From Actinobacteria bacterium OV320 (lineage in GTDB: Bacteria; Actinomycetota; Actinomycetes; Streptomycetales; Streptomycetaceae), in NCBI GenBank assembly GCA_001298545.1, contig LJCX01000038.1:1-64000 (forward strand): 64,000 nucleotides of DNA, in the 5' to 3' direction. A program made the position numbers and the translations under genes. Every line of letters starts with the position of its first letter. The stretch's first letter is position 1. Shown here piece after piece: positions 15,966 through 24,303 of this stretch. The notes below the pieces were generated by a model, which had not been told where the DNA came from, made no database searches, and saw nothing but the letters and a program-made list of their open reading frames with translations.

Positions 15966-18680
15966 TCACGGGAGATCCATCATGCGCTCGACAGCGGCGT
16001 CGAGGTCGCTCTCACCCAGTTCCCGTAGCAGTGTCCGGGTGTGCTGGATCGCCTGCTCAGCTTCCAAGACACGGCCAACGCTACGGAAGGTGTCCGCGAG
16101 CCAGATCAGTGTCCGGGCCTCTCTGCTGCCATAGGCCAGAGACCGGTACAGACCACGAGCACGCTCGAAGTCGGCAATGGCGGCCTCGTGGTCTCTCAAC
16201 TCGAGCCGGATTCGGCCCAGGCTGAACAACAGGTGCGCCAGGCCGTTGAGATCGTCCGTGCCGTCCAACAACACCAGCGACCGCAGGCAGTGCTCCAGGC
16301 CCGCGTCGTACTGACCGAGGTCGTAGCGGGCATTTCCGATCCCGTTCAACGCAGCTCCCTGACCGAGGTGGTCACCGAGCTGCTCGAAGGCGGACAGAGC
16401 AGCGCCGAAATGTTCCAACGCCTCACCTGGAGCTCCGCTCTCGCGCAGCAAGACGCCCAGGATGTGCCTCCCGAGGGCAGTCCCCAGCACGTCCCCGTCG
16501 TCCTCGCTCACTCGTACTGCTCGTCGTAGTTCACCCGTGGCACGCGGAAGGTCCGCAAGGCTCCGGTAGGTGCCGGCAAGCATCCGGTGCACCATCGCCA
16601 GGTCGGTCGGACCGGCCTCCCGGCCTGCGGCCTCAAGTGCGCTTTTCAAGTACTTAAGTGCGTCAAGATGGCGCCCAGACCTCCACTGATAGGTCACCAA
16701 GACCATCGGGAGCAGCCATGTGTAGCGGTCGAGCCCGCGCTCCTCGGCCAGACCAACGGCACTCGTGAGAGTCGAGTACTCGGCCTCGAACCAGGCCATC
16801 GCGTCCCCCGCATGGGCTGGAGCGACCACCTCAACATCCGAGGCTTCACCGATCGGCAGCCGTCGGGCGGGATCCAGCTTCCGATCGCATGCCCAGGCGT
16901 TGTGCAACAGGAAGTGGAGCACCCGCTCCACGACCCGTTCCCGCTCGCCTTCGTCCTGCCGATCCGAGAACTCACTGGTGTAGACACGGACAAGGTCGTG
17001 CAGGGAGTAGCGCTCGAATACTGGCTCAGTCACCAGACTCATCCGCATCAGCTCGTCGACCGCGTCACTGACGCCGTCGATATCGAGTGCGCGCAGTGCC
17101 GCCCAGCTGACCGTCGGCCCCGGGTGGACCGTCAGCCTCCAGAGGAGGTTCGCCGCCGGTTTCGGCAGCAGCTTGTATGACGTTTCCAGCTGCAGGCGGA
17201 CGCTCAGGCTCTCCGAGCCCAGGTCAAGAGAACGCAGTCGGGTTCTCTCCTGCCGCAGTTGGCGAACCATGTCTGCGAGCGCCTGAGACGGGCGTTCCCT
17301 GATTCGTGCGGCCATGATTCCCAGCGCCAAGGGCAAGCCACCACAGTGTTCGACCAGGTCGTCAACGAAGGGAACTGCCGTACGCATCCGATCTTCGCCC
17401 AACCGGATCCGCAGCAGTTCAATGGCGTCGTGCGGATACAGAGGGGCAAGGTCGACAAGCTCTGCACCCTCCCGGATCACCAGCCCGTGCAACTGACGGC
17501 GGCTGGTGACGATCGCCGCACTAGCTCCAGGGCCAGGAAGCAACGGGCGGACATGATCCTCGTCGCGTGCGTTGTCCAGGACCAGAAGCAGCGAACGGTG
17601 CGCAAGGGCGGTTCGGTACGCGGAGACCATGCCGTCCATCGTCGGAGTCGCCGGACGCACTCCTAGATCGTTCAGGAATCTGGCCAGGACAGCGCCGTGC
17701 TGTTCCGGCCCGCCCGGCGAGAAGCCACCGAGGTTGACGTAGAGAGTTCCGTCCGGGAAGTTCCCTTCGGCCAGGGCCGCAGCCTTCAGTGCGGTGAAAG
17801 TCTTCCCGACTCCTGGCATCCCTGTGAGTGCCGCGACCCGGCTCCTGCCCGGAGTCCGGCCAGCGAGGGTCTCCGCCATACGGTCGAGCTGAGCTTGCCG
17901 GCCGACCAAGCCGATGGGCGGTGAGGGAAGCTGCCTGGCAACCTGGCGGATCGGGACGGGCGCCGCACCGTCGGCAGCAGGGGCCGCAGTGTCCGATCCA
18001 GCGGTCAGCAGCAGGTGCATGGTGGGCCGATCGAACCGACGCCCCCAATGGGCGAGCAGCGGCTCGACCTGCGCCGACCTGCCGAGCGCGTGCAGCGCAC
18101 GCACCTTCGTCTGCAGCAACATCTCGTCATCTGGCCAGCGGGCCATCGCAGAGTCGGCCCGCTGTAGAGCGACGTGCGCCTTCCCACATTCCAACTCGGC
18201 CATCGCACAAGCAGTCGTCACTTCCCGTAATTCGGTGGTGAGTTCGATCCGCTTCCGATCGAACCCCGCCCCGGACAGGCCCTCCAGGGCCGTTCCCCGC
18301 CACTCGCCGAGTGCGGACCGGAACGCGCTCACTCGAGCCTCGGGGTCATCTGTCTCATTCGCTATGCGCCGCAGACCCTGGAAGCGCACGTGATCGATAC
18401 TTTGCGGGTCCACCTGAATACAGCAGAATCCCCGGTCATTCGGTTGCGCAATACCAGGAATCTCCATCCGCAACTGATGATAATATTGGCGAATTCGATT
18501 TGCGTTCGGTTTCTCCTCTGGCCACAGGAAGCTAGCGATAGTTGCATGCGAGGCACGGCGCCCAGGCGCCAATAGCAGAACGACAAGAAGCTCGAGGGCT
18601 TTCGTCTCCTTCATCGCAGCCTGTTGCTCAGCTCCCATGGCAACCACGGGGCCCAGTACACGAAATTCCATGATCGCCAT
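15966..18680 (-). CDS. AfsR-like SARP-STAND transcriptional regulator
   Basis: A 904-residue protein starting at ATG 18680 (an alternative ATG lies 9 bases later). Order: an OmpR-type winged helix (FRVLGPVVAM ... LWPEEKPNANRIRQYYHQLR), a bacterial transcriptional activation (BTAD) helix-repeat domain to about residue 235, and an NB-ARC/STAND ATPase with P-loop GMPGVGKT (Lys293), Walker B LLLVLDNA and CGGLPLA. Several tetratricopeptide repeats run to the C-terminus (for example ALNGIGNARYDLGQYDAGLEHC). AfsR-type proteins switch on target promoters after ATP-driven oligomerisation and are commonly controlled by Ser/Thr kinases; the kinase next door, 33 bases from its stop, is a natural partner. 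Confidence 0.88.
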   Translation of the reverse strand: MAIMEFRVLGPVVAMGAEQQAAMKETKALELLVVLLLAPGRRASHATIASFLWPEEKPNANRIRQYYHQLRMEIPGIAQPNDRGFCCIQVDPQSIDHVRFQGLRRIANETDDPEARVSAFRSALGEWRGTALEGLSGAGFDRKRIELTTELREVTTACAMAELECGKAHVALQRADSAMARWPDDEMLLQTKVRALHALGRSAQVEPLLAHWGRRFDRPTMHLLLTAGSDTAAPAADGAAPVPIRQVARQLPSPPIGLVGRQAQLDRMAETLAGRTPGRSRVAALTGMPGVGKTFTALKAAALAEGNFPDGTLYVNLGGFSPGGPEQHGAVLARFLNDLGVRPATPTMDGMVSAYRTALAHRSLLLVLDNARDEDHVRPLLPGPGASAAIVTSRRQLHGLVIREGAELVDLAPLYPHDAIELLRIRLGEDRMRTAVPFVDDLVEHCGGLPLALGIMAARIRERPSQALADMVRQLRQERTRLRSLDLGSESLSVRLQLETSYKLLPKPAANLLWRLTVHPGPTVSWAALRALDIDGVSDAVDELMRMSLVTEPVFERYSLHDLVRVYTSEFSDRQDEGERERVVERVLHFLLHNAWACDRKLDPARRLPIGEASDVEVVAPAHAGDAMAWFEAEYSTLTSAVGLAEERGLDRYTWLLPMVLVTYQWRSGRHLDALKYLKSALEAAGREAGPTDLAMVHRMLAGTYRSLADLPRATGELRRAVRVSEDDGDVLGTALGRHILGVLLRESGAPGEALEHFGAALSAFEQLGDHLGQGAALNGIGNARYDLGQYDAGLEHCLRSLVLLDGTDDLNGLAHLLFSLGRIRLELRDHEAAIADFERARGLYRSLAYGSREARTLIWLADTFRSVGRVLEAEQAIQHTRTLLRELGESDLDAAVERMMDLP

Positions 18681-18962
18681 CCCTGGTCACGTGTGGACAC
18701 ACTGCGTCTGACCTCGTCTGCCGGCACTGGAAAAAGGATGGCACGGCATGCGCAGCACACATTAACGCTCGACTAACGGTCGCGGCTTGGAAGTTGACAA
18801 GTGAATCTGCAACGCTTCGAGCATTCCAGCCGACCACTCTGGCGGATCAACAGAGACGCGGAGACGTACGCCTTGTCATAGCAAAGAGCGCACCACACCA
18901 CGTGGACCGGAGATGTGAACCCGGTGCGGTGGGAAAAAGTCCACTTGAGCAGGGAGAAATCT

Positions 18963-19178
18963 ATGAAACCCGTACGACGTAAGCGCCCTCGGCACCGCAC
19001 GAGCCACCCCGCACGGCCCCGGCGGCCCAAGGCCACTGTGCCCCCCAGGCGTCGGCGCAGGCCCCGCCCGCCAGCCCCACAGCCCCCCTCGGCTGCCCTT
19101 CGCGCTCGTGTTCGCAGGCCAGTCCGTCCGACAGCCCAAAGGATCTACGAGGCCGAGCTGTTCGCCGACCTCGAGTAG
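18963..19178 (+). CDS. Small Arg/Pro-rich basic protein
   Basis: A 71-residue protein with an AGGGAG site six bases before ATG 18963. It is extremely rich in Arg, Pro and Ala (RRKRPRHRTSHPARPRRPK), with a short acidic end (IYEAELFADLE). Such low-complexity basic peptides may bind nucleic acid, but no family is recognised. It is divergent from the SARP gene; the 280-base gap between them probably holds both promoters. Confidence 0.45.
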   Translation: MKPVRRKRPRHRTSHPARPRRPKATVPPRRRRRPRPPAPQPPSAALRARVRRPVRPTAQRIYEAELFADLE

Positions 19179-19384
19179 ATACGGAGGGTGACGCGGCTAT
19201 CAAGTCGTGCACGCCCCACGCGCAAGGTATCCGGGAGGCGAGTCGGAGATATACCGACCCGCCTCCCGGCGTGAGCGAAAGAAGAGGGCTGGCTCTCAGA
19301 CGTGTCGGCTGTCCAAGCTTTGACAGCGCTCTCATAGCGGCAGCCCTGCCTTGATGACCGTCGTAGAGCTCCAGCGCAACGAAC

Positions 19385-19516
19385 TGAGCCGAAGCTCAGG
19401 AGTTGTCACCAGCGGGACCGGCTGAGCTGGTGAACAGGGACGGCCGAAGCAGCCTGGTTGTCACCAACGAGGCATCCGACTTGTCACAGGCGCTCATTCA
19501 GCAGCCTTTCTGTCAC
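19385..19516 (+). repeat. TTGTCAC repeat cluster, probable Tn7-like left end
   Basis: TTGTCAC occurs at 19403-19409, 19458-19464 and 19481-19487, with a TGTCAC at 19511-19516, all in the same orientation within 115 bases. Tn7-like elements carry several direct TnsB-binding sites inside each end, and a decayed tnsA-tnsB pair begins 350 bases downstream. Bases 19385-19414 recur almost unchanged at 24274-24303. Confidence 0.5.
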
Positions 19517-19765
19517 CAAAAACGAAGATCGGGAACCTGAGGTTCTCCGCGGGGCTTCGATGAGCTCATGGCCGCTACACCTGCTAGGTCGGGAAGGGTA
19601 GTCGAAGCCGCTGACACCGGGTCCGTCTGGTCGCATCAGTGCAGCTGGGAGGACCTTTTCGTGTCGACGGAGGTCGACGCGGGCAGGTCCGGCCTGGATC
19701 TGGGCGACGACTGGACGAGACGGTGGAGTCTCTCGTGGCGGAGAGGCGGGGACGATGCATCCTGC

Positions 19766-19850
19766 TCAGTGCACGATCTCGTACAGCAGCCGGTGCTCAC
19801 GAGCGACCCGATGCGGCACTTCACCTGACGCCAGGACCAACGGCACCGGC
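19766..19850 (-). pseudogene. Scrap of a RelE/YoeB-like toxin C-terminus
   Basis: Read on the minus strand, a frame ending at the TGA of 19768-19766 gives PLVLASGEVPHRVAREHRLL followed by YEIVH, the type of sequence seen near the end of RelE/YoeB-family mRNA interferases. It has no start, no N-terminal half, and stops early. No antitoxin gene is visible beside it. It is presumably left over from a toxin-antitoxin pair cut by transposition. The family call is by eye and weak. Confidence 0.3.
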
Positions 19851-19865
19851 CGGCACCAAGGCGCG

Positions 19866-20397
19866 GAGAGCCTGGAGGAAAGCCGGGTGCTGTTGGCCCT
19901 GGACTTCGCCGGTGACGTGGTTTACGTCGTCTCGCAGCCCTTAAAGATCTCCTTCGGAATCTGCGTGAAGCGCCGCTCCCACACTCCCGACCACCTCGCG
20001 GTGACCCGCTGCGGCGTCTGACTGATCGACGTACGCCCCGAGCCCCTGATCAAGGTGGCGGACCGGGAATCGTTCGCCGCGGCGGCCGAGGTCGCCGTCG
20101 CCTGCGGCTGGCGCTACGCGGTGGCCGCCCGCTGGCGCGAGCACGCCTTCGCCGGGCTGCACGCGATGGCGTCGCGGCGCCGGCTGAGGTCCGACCCGCT
20201 GGGGCTCCGGCCGGTGTTGCTCGCCGAGGCAGCGGGCGGGCGAAGGTTCGCCGAGCTCGCAGCGGCCACGGGCTGCGAGCCGGTCGCCCGGGCCCAGCTA
20301 CTGCATCTAGCTGTGGTCCCGCCAGCTGGGCGTCGACCTGGCCGGCCCGCTCCAGGACCGCTCGCTCGTGATGCCCTCCGGGGTGGCGGGCCGGTGA
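19866..20397 (+). pseudogene. Decayed tnsA-like transposase endonuclease gene
   Basis: The frame reads ESLEESRVLLALDFAGDV, then the catalytic block RRSHTPDHLAVTRCGV, then a TGA (20019-20021) where a Trp codon is expected, and continues in the same frame as LIDVRPEPLIKVADRE. This is the TnsA fold with its Glu, Asp and D-x-R residues. Near 20305 the frame shifts: the proper ending WSRQLGVDLAGPLQDRSLVM continues in another frame to the TGA at 20395-20397. One nonsense change, one frameshift and a missing N-terminus make it a pseudogene. The stop overlaps the following tnsB start as GTGA, so the original operon is still visible. Confidence 0.7.
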
Positions 20398-21422
20398 CCG
20401 CGGCGGCGGTGCTGGACCTTTCCCCCGGCGCCGGGCTGGTGCTGGACGGGACGGAGTGGACGGTCGAGCGCCGCGAACCGCACCTGGGCCGGGTGCACTT
20501 GGTGAAGGACGACGGCACCCGCGAGCGGGTGACGTTCCGGTTCCTGGCCAACCATCCGCAGTGCAGCGCGTCGTCGCGGACGTCGGCGGCGGGGGCCGAC
20601 CAGGGCCGCCAGCGCAAGGTGTCCGAGGACCTGAAAGCGGGCCGGCTGGAGCTGACCGAGCTGCGGATGGCCCACCTGCTGGAAGCGGCGACCGGGTTCC
20701 GCTCCGGCGACCCGTTCCACCCGGGCCCGGGCGAGCCGAGAACCGAGTACGACCCGGCTCACCGAGCGCCGGCACGCGAAGGTGGCGGAGCTCGCGCCCT
20801 GGACCCTGCTCACGCGAAGCTGCTGGGGCTGAGCTCAGTCGGCTACCGCACGCTGATCCGGTGGGAGAACGCCCGCCGCCGGTTCGGACTGGTCGGCTGC
20901 GCGGACGACCACTGGCTGCGCCGAAGCGGCGGAACCCGGACGGTTTCCGAGGAGGTGCGGGAGGCGGTCCTGGCGGTCCGCGAGGAGACGAAGCGGATGG
21001 CGAAGGTGTCGATGCGGCCCAGCTACGACACCCTGCGCCGACTCTGGCAGGAGTGGTTCGGCCCCGGCGGCGCCCGGCAGCGCTACGCCAGATCGGCCGA
21101 TCTGCCTGCCGGAGTCGGAGGGCAGGTCCTGGTGCACCGGCCGGGCCAGGTCGTCGCGCTGGACACCACGGTGCTGCCGGTCATGGTCCGCGAGCACGTC
21201 TTCGGTGACCCGGTGAAGATGCACCTCACCCTGGCCCTGGACGTCTGCACGCACTCGCTAGTCGCCTTCCGGCTGACGCTGGTCTCCGACACCTCGGTGG
21301 ACGTCGCGATGGTGCTGCGGGACGTGACGATGCCGCTGCCGATGCGGGCGGACTGGGGCAAGCCCCTGGAATGGCCCTACCCCGGCCTGCCAGCCCAGCT
21401 GGCGGCAATCGACCCGGGCTGA
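20394..21422 (+). pseudogene. Truncated tnsB-like DDE transposase gene
   Basis: From GTG 20394 the frame gives a TnsB N-terminus (GLVLDGTEWTVERREPHLGR), HTH-type DNA-binding domains, and the first catalytic aspartate of an RNase H-fold core (QVVALDTTVLPV), then stops at 21422. The second Asp and the Glu of the DDE triad are absent. Between about 20745 and 20800 the frame looks locally shifted and restored (LTERRHAKVAEL reads in another frame). It belongs with the tnsA remnant. Only about 85 bases separate its end from the conserved upstream region of tap copy 1, so the tap-tpg module probably replaced the 3' half of the gene. Confidence 0.7.
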
Positions 21423-21505
21423 CTGGGGGCCGGTATCAGCCAGCCTGGCCCGGGCCAGCGGGGGAAACCGGGTATAGCCCCAACATGCGGACCGCCATCT
21501 GCTCT

Positions 21506-21594
21506 GGGCTGGAATGGGCACACCAGGGGTAAAGGATAGGATAAGTTTGTGGTTAAGTTGATTTGGATTTTCTTGCCTGAGTGAGGGTGCAGTC
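21506..21594 (+). promoter_or_regulatory. Conserved upstream region of tap copy 1
   Basis: About 90 bases from GGGCTGGAATGGGCAC to the tap start are nearly the same as 42721-42810 upstream of copy 2, while the sequences before them are unrelated. The block contains an AT-rich patch (GATTTGGATTTTCTTG) unlike the surrounding GC-rich DNA, so it likely holds the tap-tpg promoter and possibly an operator. It also marks the left border of the duplicated module. Confidence 0.55.
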
Positions 21595-23679
21595 ATGGCA
21601 TCTGAGGAAGAGCTGTTCGCGTCCGTTGATGCTCTGCTGAACGAGGAGCCGCATCTGCCGCCTCCGGCGGAGCGTGCCCGGCTGCGTGAGGCCGCCGGCA
21701 TCACACAGGCCCGCCTCGCAACCGCGTTGAAGACCACGACCCAGTCGGTGAAGAACTGGGAGAACGGCCGTAGCGAGCCGAAGTCGCCGCGTCTGGATGC
21801 CTACCAGCGGCTGCTGAACGGGTGGGCAGCGAAGTACCCCGCCCCCGGTGCAGCCCCGGCAGCCCTGGCGGTCTCGGTTGCCGCAACGGCGCCGGCTGAA
21901 CCGGCCGCGTCCGGGGGGGACCCGGCGGACGCCCCGCAGGCTCCTACCGTTGCCACCCGGCCGGCCGCGGCATCGCGGCGTCCGGCCACGAAGAAGACGG
22001 CGCAGCCCGCAGCCGACCCGCGCTTCCCGCACGGCCCCCTCGCGGTGCTGGACGGTGACGGCTCCGCGTACGGCGTCGACGGGATCGTGCTCGACTGCCC
22101 GGCGACAAGCGTGGTGGAGCTGGTGGAGTGGACGCTGCACGAGTCCGGCCTCGGCGCGCCGCGCCTGCACCGCAACGGCAAGGACAGCGACCCGCTGATC
22201 GTCCTCACCGCGGGCGCTGCCGTGAAACTCGGACTCCCGGAACGCCTGGAAGGCCACGAGCAGCGCCGTTCTCTCCGGCTGCCCGAGGATCACCCGGTGG
22301 TCAAGCAGGTGGTGAAGGCGAAGTGGCGGCTCACCCAGCGCGGGTTCGGGCCGTGGGCACGGATCTACCGCAAGGCGCACGGCACCCAGCGGCAGTGCGT
22401 GCAGTTGGCGATCCTGTCCTGGGACGCCCTCGATGAGCGGTCCTGGCCCGGTGTGACGGAGTTGGAGCCGGCCGACGTCGCCCGCGTCCTGGGGGTATAC
22501 GCCCAGCGGGTCATCACCCCGCGCGGGTCGACGGCCGTCTCCGGCCTGGAGCTGATGACGGCGCTGCGCCCGCCCACCCGGGCCATGCGGGACGAAGCAA
22601 GCGGTAACTGGGTGCCCGGCCATAACCCCGGCTCGCTGGGGACGGAACCGATGGACCCGGCGCCGCCGGAGGCCACCCCCGAGCACCCCGTCGTCGTCGA
22701 CAGCGGCTGGAGCGGCGGGTTCCTGAACGAGGAGGCGTACCAGTGGGTGCGTGACGTCAGCCTGCTGACGGACGAGGAGTGCACGCTGCCGTACGCGGTC
22801 GGCCTGGACCTCAACACCGCGTTCCTCGCTGCCGCGGCCCGCCTGGTCGTCGGGCTGTCCGGCCCCGACCACTTCCGCGCCCCGGCGTTCAACCCGAAGA
22901 TCCCCGGGAGCTGGCTGGTCGATCTGTCCCACGTCGAGGTGGACCCGCGTCTGCCGTCGCCGTTCACGCCGGACGGCACCCGGCCGACAGGACCGACCTG
23001 GTATCAGACGCACACCGTCGCCTACGCCCAGGAGCTCGGCTACAACGTGACGCCGATCGAGGCGTATCTGCGCCGGGAGACCGGCGCCTACCTGGACCCG
23101 TGGCACGACCGTCTGAAGAACGCCTACGTCGATACCCTCGCCGACCTCGGCGTCACCAAGGATTTGGACGACCGCGCCTTCCTCGCCGCGATGGAGCAGC
23201 ACAAGGACGTCGACCCGGCGATCGCGGCCGTCCTCGCCGCCATCAAGGCCACCGTCAAGGGCGGCATCGGCAAGCTGCGCGAGCGCCCGCAAGGCAAGCG
23301 CTACAAGGAGGGCGAGCGGTGGCCGGCCCTTCAGCGGCCGACCTGGCGCCCCGACATCCGCGCCGCCGTCATCTCCAAGGCCCGCATCAACATGCACCGC
23401 AAACTGCGCAACATGGCCACCATGACGGGCCTGTACCCGCTCGCCGTACTCTCCGACTGCGTCGTCTACCCCTCACCAGGTGACAGCCCGCTCGCCTTCC
23501 TGCCGTACGCCGCCTCCGGCAAGCCCCAGCCCGGCGGATTCCGCCTCGGACCCACACCCGGCCTGGCCAAGCTCGAAGGCGTCCAGTCGATGCTGTGGGC
23601 GGTCGACCTCATGGAGCAGGGCTACAACCCCGCCCGCCACATCAAGGGCGGCGACGCCGTCCTGGACGAAGGCGAGTAA
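21595..23679 (+). CDS. tap: Telomere-associated protein Tap, copy 1
   Basis: A 694-residue protein starting at ATG 21595. Residues 20-70 form an XRE-like HTH (AAGITQARLATALKTTTQSV) followed by an Ala/Pro linker. The rest matches Streptomyces Tap, which binds folded telomere 3' overhangs and recruits the terminal protein for end patching. In the C-terminal half I also see an order that resembles a family B polymerase palm: GLDLNTAFLAAA (Asp405), KATVKGGIGKLRERP (Lys551 on) and LSDCVVYPS (Asp621). The tpg gene follows after 3 bases. This copy is slightly shorter than copy 2 because of the linker. Confidence 0.85.
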   Translation: MASEEELFASVDALLNEEPHLPPPAERARLREAAGITQARLATALKTTTQSVKNWENGRSEPKSPRLDAYQRLLNGWAAKYPAPGAAPAALAVSVAATAPAEPAASGGDPADAPQAPTVATRPAAASRRPATKKTAQPAADPRFPHGPLAVLDGDGSAYGVDGIVLDCPATSVVELVEWTLHESGLGAPRLHRNGKDSDPLIVLTAGAAVKLGLPERLEGHEQRRSLRLPEDHPVVKQVVKAKWRLTQRGFGPWARIYRKAHGTQRQCVQLAILSWDALDERSWPGVTELEPADVARVLGVYAQRVITPRGSTAVSGLELMTALRPPTRAMRDEASGNWVPGHNPGSLGTEPMDPAPPEATPEHPVVVDSGWSGGFLNEEAYQWVRDVSLLTDEECTLPYAVGLDLNTAFLAAAARLVVGLSGPDHFRAPAFNPKIPGSWLVDLSHVEVDPRLPSPFTPDGTRPTGPTWYQTHTVAYAQELGYNVTPIEAYLRRETGAYLDPWHDRLKNAYVDTLADLGVTKDLDDRAFLAAMEQHKDVDPAIAAVLAAIKATVKGGIGKLRERPQGKRYKEGERWPALQRPTWRPDIRAAVISKARINMHRKLRNMATMTGLYPLAVLSDCVVYPSPGDSPLAFLPYAASGKPQPGGFRLGPTPGLAKLEGVQSMLWAVDLMEQGYNPARHIKGGDAVLDEGE

Positions 23680-23682
23680 CCG

Positions 23683-24240
23683 GTGGGCGAGATCGACGAC
23701 GCCATCGAGCGGGCCGACCGGGAGAGCTTCACCCGCCAGCCGCCCAAGACACTCCAGGCGCGCATCAACTTCCTGATGAAGCAGCTCGAGACGACTAAAG
23801 CCGTTGCCCAGGAAATCGGGGTCAGCCAGCGGTCGGTAGAGCGCTACCGCAAGGGCGAACGCAAGCACCCGCCCCAGGCCATCGCCGAACGGATCGACGC
23901 CGCCGTACGGCAGCGGTGGCAGCCCCAGGTCCGCAGACGCCGCCGGAAGCAGGCCGCCACCACCACGGGCATCACCGTGGAGACGAGGGCCAGGTTCGGC
24001 TACACCGCACCCATCGGTACGACCGACGACGGACGCTTCCGACGGCTTACCGTCCACCTCCCCCCGGCCTACGCACAGCGCTTGTTCAACGCCCGCGACG
24101 CCGGAGCCAGCGACCAGCAGATGCGCGCGATCATCGCCGAAGGATTCAAAGAGATCTACTTCCAAGACGGCGGAGCCCGCGCCATGGGCCTCTCCGACGT
24201 CACCCTCAACGACATCGATTACCTCGACCTCGACTACTGA
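23683..24240 (+). CDS. tpg: Terminal protein Tpg, copy 1
   Basis: A 185-residue protein from GTG 23683, three bases after tap, matching Streptomyces terminal proteins in length and layout. It starts GEIDDAIERADRESFTR, has an HTH (AVAQEIGVSQRSVERYRKGE), an Arg-rich linker (RRRRRKQ), and a conserved C-terminal part (ARFGYTAPIGTTDDGRFRRL ... DVTLNDIDYLDLDY). Tpg is covalently joined to the 5' DNA ends of linear replicons and primes their completion. The pair shows that the replicon codes for its own end maintenance. Confidence 0.88.
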   Translation: MGEIDDAIERADRESFTRQPPKTLQARINFLMKQLETTKAVAQEIGVSQRSVERYRKGERKHPPQAIAERIDAAVRQRWQPQVRRRRRKQAATTTGITVETRARFGYTAPIGTTDDGRFRRLTVHLPPAYAQRLFNARDAGASDQQMRAIIAEGFKEIYFQDGGARAMGLSDVTLNDIDYLDLDY

Positions 24241-24273
24241 CCTGGCGCCGGCCCCAGGCCCGCACCTGCTCGT

Positions 24274-24303
24274 TGAGCCGAAGCACGATAGTTGTCACAA
24301 GCG
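24274..24303 (+). repeat. Second copy of 30-bp TGAGCCGAAGC...TTGTCAC repeat
   Basis: Bases 24274-24303 match 19385-19414 at about 25 of 30 positions, sharing TGAGCCGAAGC and AGTTGTCAC, in the same orientation. It lies immediately before the start of the TniQ-HA gene. It may be a TnsB-binding site at the end of a related element, or an operator shared by the two loci. Confidence 0.55.

Larger units (their letters stand above)
19179..19865. other. Non-coding stretch with repeats and gene scraps
   Basis: I find no intact gene. It holds a TTGTCAC repeat cluster (19385-19516) that looks like the end of a Tn7-like element and a scrap of a toxin gene on the minus strand (19766-19850). The sequence GTATCCGGGAGGCGAGTCGG with CCGACCCGCCTCCCGG at 19227-19270 can form a long imperfect hairpin and may terminate the small basic gene. 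Confidence 0.45.
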
